64,000 nt of DNA from Lasiodiplodia sp. COLG20. Its lineage: Eukaryota > Ascomycota > Dothideomycetes > Botryosphaeriales > Botryosphaeriaceae. The DNA is taken from assembly GCA_009801085.1 (NCBI GenBank), contig VNWV01000003.1, positions 2,418,001 through 2,482,000 on the forward strand, read 5' to 3'. Below are positions 1-10,408 of the stretch, piece by piece. Position 1 is the stretch's first letter. Every line of letters begins with the position of its first letter. The notes below the pieces were generated by a model, which was given only the letters and a program-made list of their open reading frames with translations, did not search any database and was not told the origin of the DNA. Both the position numbers and the translations under genes were made by a program.

Positions 1-66
1 GAGAAATGGGCGCAGGAGAAGAAGAAGAACGGGCTGTTCAAGCCTTCAGATGAAGAGTATTGGTGA
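1..66 (+). CDS. C-terminal end of an unidentified protein (partial)
   Basis: The first 66 bases read in frame 1 as 21 codons followed by TGA, giving a Lys/Glu-rich tail ending in PSDEEYW. The gene starts left of the window. The tail is charged and too short to assign to a family. The reading is supported only by the open frame running from base 1 and by codon quality that fits coding sequence better than the AT-rich DNA after it. Confidence 0.45.
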   Translation, partial: EKWAQEKKKNGLFKPSDEEYW

Positions 67-3000
67 GACTTGCGTAACCTATGTAGATAGAAAGCAAAGA
101 CCTTGTGAGATGCAATGAGAGCCTCCTTCCTTTTTCTTTGATCGGCCTTCGAGCTCAGTGGCTGTCTTTGTTTGAGTTGTTTGTTTTATGCTGAGGTATT
201 ATACAGCATCCTCTTGCAACGTTATACTGTTGTGAAAATAGAAGACTATACGACCAAAGTATTTGCGTTGGATTAATGATATGACAAGTCGAAATCGCAC
301 CAAACTACAACTTCATGCTAATGTTCGGCTGCGAAGCTCGTCACTGCTACTTGATCGCACAATGCCATCTTGTAGCGGTATATTGTCGCGAAGATTGCGG
401 ATTCTACAACGAGGGCCGTTCGGTGGTGAATTGGTGATGTGATAGGTCGGAATAGCTTTACTTTACGTGGACACAACTTTATGGTAGCATCCTACAGTGG
501 AACGACGGCTACCTACTAACATGAAGGACTTCAGGTACACCGTCGACATGACAGCTAAGTCGACTTCGTTGTAAGAGTTACTGCGAAAAAGACTGCACTA
601 CTATGTACTTATTGAAGATGAACTGGTTTCGACAAGAAAACACGATATGGTAATAGAGAAGTTATAGCTCGCGCTACATAGCCGTACTCGCGTTCGGATT
701 CGTGGCCGGGTTCGTAGTTCGTAGCCGGATCTGCAGTTGCATATTCGCAGACTCTCGTAGAAAATAACCATGTAACTAGAAACCCCCGCTTTGCTTAGCT
801 GTACGGCGAACAGGGCCGTATACTATTGATTATCGATTTTCATGCGACTATTTAGTTCGCGTTTAAGACATTTTGCTATAACCCCTCGTGTAGATACCTC
901 GTCCACGAGAATTGTCTTGTCTGCTTTACTTTTTAGCAACTTTGCTATAGTTGCACACTGACTCGCTACTGTTTAGTACTGGGTTTAATTTTTCGGATCG
1001 GTGGGCTAGACTCGTCGCTTGTACATTGACAGATAGATGACACACAGTACTCCCTGTTCATCATCATTATAAGTTCAGACAAGTGAGTCGATGGTAGCTC
1101 TTCTTAGCGTAAGCTACGTTGAGAGATATTCGCAACATAGTCAAAGTTTTACTGCTAACTGATAATACCGTGGTCTGTAGATTTTGATGTTCTTCTAAGA
1201 GCCGCTTGACGACATGTCGAGGGAGAGTCTGACTTGAAGCAGCCCGAGTTCGGCATGGTGGTGGTCCGATTGACAGGGAAAAACGCATTTCTCGGGGTCT
1301 AGTCCAAAGCTTGTGCTAGCTTCTCGACTACAAGCGTCAAAGATGCGATCAGTCAAGCAAATCATGTAGAAGCATCCCTGACCGGCAAGGTGTTGGATTC
1401 GTCATGTCATGGAATGACCGTCGGCGGAAGACGATATGATTGGAAGCGGCTGTTCGCGAGTGAAGTTTCCCGAGGGAGCCGAGCTTAAGCGGCAGGTACT
1501 TGCGGAATGGTGGAGAAGTAGATGGTAGGTAAAATGGCTCATTCCAGGGTCAGTCTTGGACGCTCACGGCGATGCCGCGCGTTGAAAATGCCAAGCATGC
1601 CATGAGATTGATGGAGATGACGACACAGCACTTGGCTTCAGGCTGCCAAGCAATGACGACAGCGACAAAGAACAGCGGTTCGTCGTGTTGGTGGTTTCTT
1701 TTTCGACCCGATGCAGTGAGATGATGGATGGGGCTATAGCACATGGACCCGTAAGCCGATACCGGTTGTCGCAAAATTTGTCGAGATTTCTTGGCCCGCG
1801 ATCGCGCCCGATTGCAACCAACTCTGGATGTATTTGAACGCCAGCTGGCAGGAAGGCTCGACGTTTTGCCACCGCGGTCGAAGGCATTGCAAAACACGTC
1901 GGCGTAGCCCATGCAACGGAGGAACTAGGACCATGCCGGAGAAACATAGCTTGATGGCGGAGATAGCCGGGTTTAGTGATCTGCGGCTCGCTTGATGAGC
2001 GGCTTACCGTCGCGTAGCGTTGTACCTGACGTCCAAGCATGAATCGTCAACGAACGCACCACTGACAAGAGGCTCTCGGGGCACGCGACAAGGCCCCCTC
2101 GGCACGCAGCAGTTCCCATAGCCGGAGGCTCCAGGCCCTGGCGGGTCGCACCGCCTCTTGACCAGGCCCACGGACCAGGCTGCAGCGGACATCTAGGTGC
2201 GAGCAATGCCGCTCGCCGCACGTGTCGGTGAATTGGACGACAGAGCCGGAGCAACTATACCATGAAGCGACCAATAACCGGCAATGCTTTGAGGCGGGAT
2301 TCCTCTGCTCTTGGCTATTGGGCCTTCACCTACTTTTTCCTCAAGTCCGGCAAGTGGGCTGCAGACCAGCGCCTTCCGGATCCGTCGGCCAATGCCTTAG
2401 CCCAGCTCTCAGGCATTCCACTCGAGCGGCTCAGGAGAAAGCGCGGTGCGAAGCTGATGTGACCTCGCTTCGTTGCTTCCACTGCGACATCTTCGCCTTA
2501 ATTGGAGATACGATTGCCAAGAGCGTGCGGTTTTGATGCGCCAGCCGAGACGACTGGGGCTTACGAAATTGGGCCAGCTCCAGCCATTCCGATAGGAGGT
2601 GATTTCTAAGAACGATGCGTCCGTTCGCAAACACTAGATTAAGGTGGCGAGAGTGGAGCGAGGGTGCTGAGGGAGGGTGCTCAGCCCAAGGGGGCTGGGA
2701 AAGGCGACTCGAGGCTCATCGTCAAGTACCTGGGGTGCTGACTCGGACGTGACGACCTTCGCACCAGGGGCAGTCGCGAGCGTCGGCCCGACTGCTGCGC
2801 AACCAACGACCTGCAGGGCTGACTCGACATGCAGGCATCAGAAAGCAGAACCGGTGTCAGTCAAGCCGTGTGACGGCAGCGCTTGGGCGCCGGAAAAGCG
2901 GACCAGCTGCCGCTGTACACCGTCGGTCTTCGCCTCTGGTACAACGCCCGACGATCTCCTCAGGCCTCTCATGTTCATTGCAGCCCGCGGCGCCCGTTGC

Positions 3001-3435
3001 GCCTGCCCTGTGTCATGTAACTGAAAGATCTGCACAGGCACCCGGCCACCGTGGGCCGTACCGCTTGTTAATCATCCGTACTATACACCACACCAGTGCG
3101 CAACGAACCATGCCTTCCCGCTCCGATCCCGCTGCCCTGCGCCATAGACCGCGGCCAGGCGCGTCTGCTGCCCTGACCGTGCCGCGGATCCATTACGCCG
3201 TCAATGGCCGCTGTATTGTAGACGACTCCGCCTCCCGTTATCTGTCAGACCCACACTTCGGCAAGTTTTGTAGACCCTGGAGTCTCCATCCGCAGCAGCA
3301 TGCCTTAGTCATGCTCTTCCGTTCCCGCGCATCTCGCGCACAGCCTGTCACTCACCCGTCGTGTGTTTTATTTGGGGCACCAGTGCCGACCTCACCTCAA
3401 CCCCATCGCTCCACTGCCCTTTTTCCGCCGTTGCC
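67..3435. other. Long intergenic region upstream of a Zn2Cys6 regulator
   Basis: No gene is supported in these 3.4 kb. The left third is AT-rich. A TTCG-rich low-complexity patch lies at about 690-735. A small hairpin (gCAACT..AGTTGc) lies near 938-960. One copy of CACCGCGGT is at 1870-1878. The last 800 bases are GC- and pyrimidine-rich, as expected for the promoter and leader of the gene at 3436. The overlapping ORFs here lack recognisable domains and look like chance frames. Confidence 0.5.
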
Positions 3436-6034
3436 ATGTTTACCACTTTTGTGGGCGTTTCCCCACGCCCATCCGCCGACAAGGGCCCCAATTCTCCAGC
3501 ACCGCGCCCAAAGCGAAGTCAGGTCCACCGTGCTTGTGACTGGTGCCGCCTGAACAGGGTCAAATGTGACAGCAGCCGCCCGTGCCACAACTGCAAGCAG
3601 ATCGACCGCCGCTGTAGCAACGACGGCCTTAACGAGTTCAGAAGTTTGGCCTCAGCTACCAAGTACGCCGCCGGACTTCTGCTCCGCTGGACAACTAGCT
3701 GACTGTTCTTCATACAGGGAAGTCGAGCGCCTACGCGCCCGCATCAGGGACCTTGAGCGACGCCTGAAGGCCGCCAACGCCGGCGACACGCCCACTCCAC
3801 CCTTGACGCCAAACAAGCCATGGCCTCGCGTGGACGACACTTTGGAATACTACGAAACGAGGATATCCGCTTCTGAAGGAGTAAATTTTTCCGACCATGT
3901 TAACTTGCACGATATTCATTATTACGGCCCTTTCTCCTCGCGGTCATTCACAAACGAACTGGCCTCCTTCCTGGCCGCCGCTCTACACCACCCAGTTGGC
4001 GACATTCAGCAGCCCGATGACCCAGCCTCAGCTTTGGTCCCAGTTGGTGGACTGGCTTCACTGTCGCTTGAAGACCAGATCAGCTGTGACTGCCTAAACA
4101 AAACACAACAAGATTACTTCCTGGATCTGTTCTGCGCTCACCAGCACACTCTGTTCCCTTTGATTGACGCCTCTGAATTCCGGCTACATTACGAATCCCT
4201 TTGGTCCAAACCGTCACTTGAAGTCTCGTTCAGAAGGTCGTCACCGCTTGTTGACATTGTTTTGGCCTTGAGCATACAGCTTGGCGCTGCTCTGATTCAT
4301 AAGTCCAAGCAGGCCGGTCCAACCGACCTCAGAGACTCACGTTTGGCCGGTCGTATGTATTTCCAGCGTTCCCATGCTCTATTGGCCGAGGAAAATAAGA
4401 CAGCATCTATCACAGCTGTCCAGTGCTATACATACAGCGTATTGTATTTGGCCAATGCTGGTATGATGAACAGCGCACAGCTTCATTTAACCACAGCCAT
4501 TCAAATGGCTTACGCCATCGGTCTTCATCATGAGCCCCCTGAGCACTTGTCAAGCACCCAACAAGAGCTCCGCCGTCGGCTATGGTGGACTCTGTATACG
4601 CTGGACAGTACGACAGGCATGGATTTGGGCCGTCCCTGGCTCACTCACTTGGCCTCGACTTCTACCCGGCTACCAAACGACTCGCTAGAAGTGGCTCAGG
4701 CGCTTGCAACGGATTACATCTCGCCATCATCAGACACCACGTGGTTAAGCTACCACTCGCACGTACTCCGTTTGGTTAACACCATTCGCACTATCCTTGC
4801 GGCTTTTCGGGACAAGAGTGGCGACATAATGAGCGAGACGAAAACGAAAAGTTTCTACAAAGAGGCTCAGGCACGAGAAAAGTGCGCTCGTTTCCTATCA
4901 GACTGCGCGAAAAGGCTCAGGGTATGGACGCAAGACGTGCCCAGCGGCCTAAAGATACGCAGATATGGAGGCGGGGACGCCTTCTCGACCGACACCTCCC
5001 CCTTGGAACTGGACTTCAGCGCGCCGACCTGGCTACAGGTGCAGCGTATTTCCCTTGCGTTGCGCTATCACAAACACGCTATGGATCTCTATCGCCCTTT
5101 CATCTGCTTCACTTCGTCCGCCCCGTCGTCTTCCTTCACCCCGCTCTCGGACAACAACGCCATCTCCTGCCTCAATCACGCCGTTGCCATTACCAACATC
5201 ATCCATCAAACGTTCGCGGAGACTGACCTACTGAGCGGCTTCCACTGCATTTTCCAATACCAGCAGAGCGCTACTACCGTCGCTGCCGGCTTCGCCTGTG
5301 CCAGCCCCTTTAGCCCGCACATGGCCTCCGCGCGGCAGGCTCTTGCGACAGCAATCCAATTCTTCGATCGCTTCGACGCCACAGCCTACTCTCCTTCCCC
5401 ATTCTCCACCTCGGTAAACTTGGCCCGCGATCTCGGCGCCAGAGTCGACGCCATCGTGGATGCCTTCCGGAATGGTTTCTCCAGCCAGCCGACCACCACC
5501 ACAATCACCGTCACATCATCATCAGTATCGTCGTCATCGTTGTCAACCTCGCCTTTCGTTTCCGCCCCTCCTACAACCGCTCTCCTGGAGTCTTCACCCT
5601 CGTCGTCGCTGCTCGACCACCACAGCCTCCTCGCCTCGCCTGCTGCGACGGCCACCACCTCCACCTCCAACCCGAGTTCGACGATTGGCTCTCCCCACCC
5701 TCACTCGTCTTCGTCGTTCGGCAACGATAGCCTCATGGTCAGCGCGGGTATAGACATGGCGCTCGGATCGGCGACGGCAGGAGCGGAAGGACTGAGCGAA
5801 TCTGTTTCCTGGATGGCAGATATGGGCCAGGTGATGGGGTTGGAGCAGCACCAGCAACATCGGCACCAGCAGCAGCAATCTCATCAACAGCAACAGCAAC
5901 AAGAGCAGCAGCTGTGGCATGGGGTCGACGTGACGACGGATGCTGATTTGTTGATGAGGGAGTTTGGGTTCTCGCCAGCCTCGACGGAGATGCATGGCGA
6001 CGTGCATCAGCAATACGGTCATGGGTTCAACTAG
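3436..6034 (+). CDS. Zn2Cys6 transcription factor with fungal-specific TF domain
   Basis: Two exons, 3436-3662 and 3718-6034, give 847 aa. The 55-nt intron has a GTACGC donor, a CTGAC branch point and a CAG acceptor, and splicing joins two frames. The binuclear zinc cluster uses C34, C37, C44, C50, C53 and C60 (CX2CX6CX5CX2CX6C). A basic linker and a short coiled coil (EVERLRARIRDLERRLK) for dimerisation follow. The middle homology region (PF04082 type) runs from about residue 170 to 500. The C-terminal 250 residues are Ser/Thr-rich and end in a Gln/His tract near 5845-5915, typical of an activation domain. An upstream in-frame ATG at 3361 would add 25 residues; I prefer 3436 because it starts just before the basic region. 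Target genes are unknown. The nearest gene, the CYP53 P450, is convergent and 1.4 kb away, so no link is implied. Confidence 0.9.
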
Positions 6035-7487
6035 CACGTAGGAGAGGGGGGTTCGTCAGCTCGTTTTCCAGCTGTGAAGCGAAGATATCATATAAGCCAT
6101 TAAGTAGCGAATGCACAATCTAAAGAGTCCAAAATGCCAACCCCCCCCTTTTAGCAGTGTGAAAAATAATGTGCTCCATGTTGTAGCTGTGGAAGAGGGA
6201 CAGCAACTTCTATCTTCTGGATACACCGCACATTCTGGATCATCGGTCTTGGTCGTTTACCCCCTTTTTGCGGACACGGGTGAGGCTAAAGCTGTCTAAA
6301 GGAGCACACTGATCGATCTCGGCGCGGATATGGATCATGCAACTGAAACGGCTTGGCTGTGCTCAACACGGTTAAGCATGGCCACGTTCCATGACCATAG
6401 CATGCACGTTCCCGCAAGGAGCTCAGGAAAGTAAAACGGCTAATGCAGGCAACCGATGGCGGAAAAGAGGTGTGAGTCAAGTGAGTGCATTAGGAACTAC
6501 GGGCTTACAAATCGAAACATTCCCTGGCGCGAGGCTCACCAACGACGCCATTCACTCACTGCGTGGTATCTTCGGAGATCATGTGGAGGACTCACTAAGC
6601 ACCCGTATCAACTGAGTGAACGTGTTAAGCAAACACAGTTACAGGGTTTACACACTTTCCGCGTAAGGATCTACCTTTGTGTCGATAGATTATCAAATAT
6701 AATTGGCTATCAAATTCAGTTATGTCTGTTTCCAGCTTAACGTCAGGATCTCCAACAACTCCGATATCTCCAACGGCTCCCACGGACCTGACAATCCCAA
6801 TGATTTACGTCACACTTGACTCATTCGAGCTAGATATCTAGCGCACGTTATAGCGACCCGCTAGCCGAAAGGGCCTAACTTATAAAGGATGCTCGAAGAG
6901 GACCAAAGGCTAAGAGCCAAGCCATTTACCCTTCACCGCTAATTACGGGCGCGCTGCGACCTTTCCTCCAAATACATGCCGTCTCTCCGCAAATCAGAAT
7001 TATCTCACATTGCGAGCTACGCCCCACCCATTCCAAAATTTTGCATCGTATCGTCAACGCGCTTGAGCGGCAGCCGGCCCGTACCGGATGGCAACGATCA
7101 GTACTATTGATTTCCCCAGAGTTCCGATACACGAGCATGTGACGGCAGGTACGACGAAGATACGGTTCAATACTTATCCGACGAAGCAAGGAGGTCGCCC
7201 GTGACCCTGTCCAAGCAGACTACTATAACGAACTTCAAGCCAGACCCGAGAAAAGCACGCTATCCCGACAGCCGCAACCTTGCGCCGAAAAAAACCATCA
7301 GGAAATGGATGAAATACATCGTAAACACATCTATGAAAAAGATACGATGCCAAGAAACGCCTCGTCAACTTCCAACGATATCCATCATCTCCAAAGTGTG
7401 CTTTGCTCCTAACAAATGCGCTGCTTAATTGCTACACGCTCCCAACGTTTCAATTTCTTTTTTCCTTTCTCGCACAACCCCATCTCT
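6035..7487. other. Intergenic region between convergent genes
   Basis: This stretch holds the 3' ends of the regulator and of the P450 gene. The overlapping short ORFs show no domain. The only clear structure is the 14-nt palindrome at 6829-6842. The region around 6600-6900 is AT-rich and may contain eroded repeat DNA, but no transposon feature is visible. Confidence 0.4.
6829..6842. repeat. Perfect 14-nt palindrome
   Basis: GCTAGATATCTAGC reads the same on both strands with no spacer. It could be a dimeric protein-binding site or chance. It lies far from either flanking start codon. Confidence 0.5.
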
Positions 7488-9209
7488 TCACGCAACCCTC
7501 TTCTTCATCCCCACCTCGAGCGCTAACGGCTTCCTCAAGAAGCCCTCCCTCGTCTCCATCTCGCCCTGCCTCAGCTCGAACTCGTAGCGGCGGAAGACGG
7601 TGCTGACGATCAGGGCGAGCTCCATCTCGGCGACGTTGCGGCCGACGCAGGCGCGGGGCCCGTAGCTGAAGGGGATGAAGGCCTGCTTCTGGCGGTCGGT
7701 GATGGTGGCCCAGCGCTCCGGGCGGAACTCGTCGGCATCGGCGCCCCAAATCTCGGTCGAGTGGTGGATCGAATACGAGGGCACCGAGAGGACCGTGCCG
7801 GCTGGGAAGTAGTGGTCGCAGACGGTCACGCCGGAGCCAACGACCATGCGCGGCAGGCCGAGCGACGAGGTGCTGTGGATGCGCATGGTTTCCTTGATGA
7901 CCGAGTCGAGGCTGCGCGGCGGGGTTGTCGTTAGCACCGATTGTCAAAGAGCAAGGGTACAAAAATGTGATTCAGATGTGCGGGGGTGGGGATGGCTTAC
8001 TATGGCAGATCCTTGACCATGGAGAACTCGGGGACGGTGTCGATGTTGGGGATGGCGGCGTCCAGCTCCTTCTGGAGCTTGGTGATGACGTGCGGGTTGC
8101 GCAGGCAGTGGTACAGCAGGGCGCAGGACGTGTTGCTGGTGGTGTCGCTTCCGGCAATGAGCTGGGTCAGCGCCTCGGCCGTCAGCTCCTGGCGGCCCAG
8201 CTTCTCGCCCTTCTCGTCCTTTCCTTCCATCAGACGTGCCAGCAGGTCCACACGGTCGATCTTGTCCGCGTTGTCCAGCCGCTGCTTGACGCGCGCCACG
8301 GCGATACCAGCCAGGTTCTCGACAGCCTCAACGCCCTTGGAGAAGAAGGGATCCGGGAAGTACTTGGCCCACGGCTTGATCCAGGGCATGCAACCAATCG
8401 CACTGTTACGCCATATTAGAATCACGCACCATACGCCTGAATTGCTCAGGTAATCACTTACGCAGAAACCTCTCCTCTCCGGTTCAGGACCTCAATGGCC
8501 GGGGCCGTCTTGGGGGGAGCATCAGGGCTCTCGCGCACCTCAGCAAAGTCCTTGCCCTTCTCCAGCATGCCGAAGGGGGCACCGAAGGCCAGGTCACCAA
8601 TGATGTCAAAGGCAAGGTAGTTGAACCAGTGCAGAGCATCCATCTGAGCGTAGCTGCCGGACGCGTCTGTGGCCATTTCGTCCCACTTCTTGACCAGCAG
8701 CTCGAGGTTGCCGTGCATGTATTGCTCAAATTGGCCGATCGACTTGGCCGAGAAGGTGTGGGCGACCGTCTTGCGCTTACGGGTGTGCTCGGCACGGTCA
8801 CGCGTGTTGAAGAGACCGCGCTGGATGGAGACAAAGGCGTCGTAGTACTCGCTAACCAGGAGAGAAGATGTTAGCACCGTCTAGCATGCCAATTGGGCGA
8901 GCGGGGGCCTGTTTACCTCTTAAGGAAGCCATTGCCGTGGCCATAGACCAGCGGGATGGCATCGACGTCGGCGATAGAGACATGGTGCGGCTGGATGCGC
9001 ACCAGCTTACCCATCTTTTTGTGGGCGTCGTGAACGGCGAGGTAGCGGCATCCCTTGCGAACCTGCCATAGCAGCCAGAGGTTGGAGAACTGAGCGGGGA
9101 AGGGCGCGGGAACGTCGCGGATGGACTTGTCGCGCAAGTACGGCAGTAGGTAGTATAGTACAGGCAGGGCGAGCAGCGCCCATGGCGAGAAGAGGAGGTC
9201 GAGAATCAT
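7488..9209 (-). CDS. bphA: Benzoate 4-monooxygenase, cytochrome P450 CYP53 family
   Basis: Four exons on the minus strand (9209-8917, 8851-8462, 8402-8001, 7911-7488) give 502 aa, close to the roughly 517 aa of Aspergillus BphA. Introns of 65, 59 and 89 nt have GT..AG ends. CYP53 enzymes para-hydroxylate benzoate to 4-hydroxybenzoate at the ER using cytochrome P450 reductase, feeding the protocatechuate branch of the beta-ketoadipate pathway. Visible features are an N-terminal membrane anchor, the CYP53 stretches GLFNTRDRAEHTRKRKTV and FNYLAFDIIGDLAFGAPFGM, the I-helix oxygen motif AGSDTT, the K-helix ETMR, and the heme loop FSYGPRACVGR with its axial Cys. The spliced frame matches the family without gaps across each junction. 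All key residues are present, so the enzyme should be active. No other benzoate-pathway gene is adjacent. Confidence 0.95.
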
Positions 9210-10408
9210 GGTTGCTGGTGGTGGTGGTGATGACGTCGCCGGGTGCGGCGGGCCGACGGAAAAAGAGCTTGGACGGCGGACTCGGCGGCAGCAGTCGTGG
9301 TGGTGAGAACTGGGTTGGCGGAGAGGGGAAAAACGTGCGAGAAGGAGAGAGGAGGCAGAACTTTATCGCTAGGCCACCCAACAATCTCAGGATTCCGCCG
9401 TGGGTTTTATGTTGTCGTCGAGAGGTAGCGATGTGTGGGAGGAGCTTCCGCCGAGTTTATTCGAGAAGCCAATCAGAACACGAGCGTCGAAGCCGATTCT
9501 TGGGCCCGACCAGCTGCTGGAAGTAACCGAGAGCCGCGAGAGGCCGGCAGTTTTAGTTGTGTGGCCCTGTGCGCTGCCGAATCGGGCGGGGGTCTGCAAG
9601 AACCTGGGGAAAAGCCACAGTAAAGTCGTGGCCGTTCCCTTCTCCCGCTACCGTCATTCGTCCCGTCCCGTTAGTTCCCCGAACGCGCGTCAGACGTGAG
9701 ACTCAAAATAACGCGCAAGCAAACAATAAGCTCTCCGCTGCATCCGCCCAGTGCACTATCCGGTTTATGCCTTTCACAAGGTTTTTGCAGCCCTCACGAT
9801 TGCTGTGGCACGTCTTCATCCCCTGGCTGCATAAGCTCCGAAATGTGGGGTTGCATATTGCTTAGCCTTGGCTTGCGCAGGACAAACAAACTGCCTGTCT
9901 CTGACTGGCTGCGGTCGCGAGCTCTGGCCTTGCCCATCCAACCCCGATTCTGAAAGCCGGCCGGCTCGGGAGACCTTTGCTTGAGCCGAGCACTGCCGTC
10001 TTATTGCCGGCCTGTCCCCCATCTCCAAGAGTACGGTACATATTTTCACCCGCCGCTGAAATGTCTTGGTGAGGGTCGCTTACCTTTCACAACTCTTTCC
10101 TTTGATTGAAGGATCATGTCGACCTCGACTGTTTTTTTTTTTTTTTTTTCGCTGCCAATCGCTGATCAGAATCACTCGTCACAGAAGACATAGCATCTCC
10201 CAAACTGTACATAGTAAGCCATGTCAAGATCTGAATATGCTTGAATTAAATTAACATTCATCTATGTGTTCGTGTTTTCGTGTATCCCGTCTTTCCCAAA
10301 TAAAAAAGAACCATGAGGTATCTCTTAGAAAAGAAACATCCAACCTGCTCCAAACCAAGTATGCTGTAGAACGAAGAATGCGAATATTACCAACCAGCAG
10401 CACTCATT
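9210..10408. other. Intergenic region with P450 promoter and poly-T tract
   Basis: The part near 9210-9450 should be the promoter and leader of the CYP53 gene on the minus strand. An 18-T run lies at 10132-10149. Other ORFs here lack domains. Bases 10250-10408 are the 3' flank of the lipase gene. Confidence 0.45.
10132..10149. repeat. Poly-T homopolymer, 18 nt
   Basis: This is an uninterrupted T run. Similar runs of 15 T (20106-20120, inside an intron) and 14 T (50806-50819) occur elsewhere in the window. They are ordinary slippage-prone tracts. Confidence 0.8.

Noticed and set aside
2870..3553. 227-codon plus-strand ORF before the first regulator
   Set aside because: Overlaps the zinc-cluster exon out of frame and has no domain; the zinc-cluster frame is certain.
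3436..9209. Zn2Cys6 regulator as a partner of the CYP53 gene
   Set aside because: The genes are convergent and 1.4 kb apart, with no shared promoter; proximity alone does not support a link.
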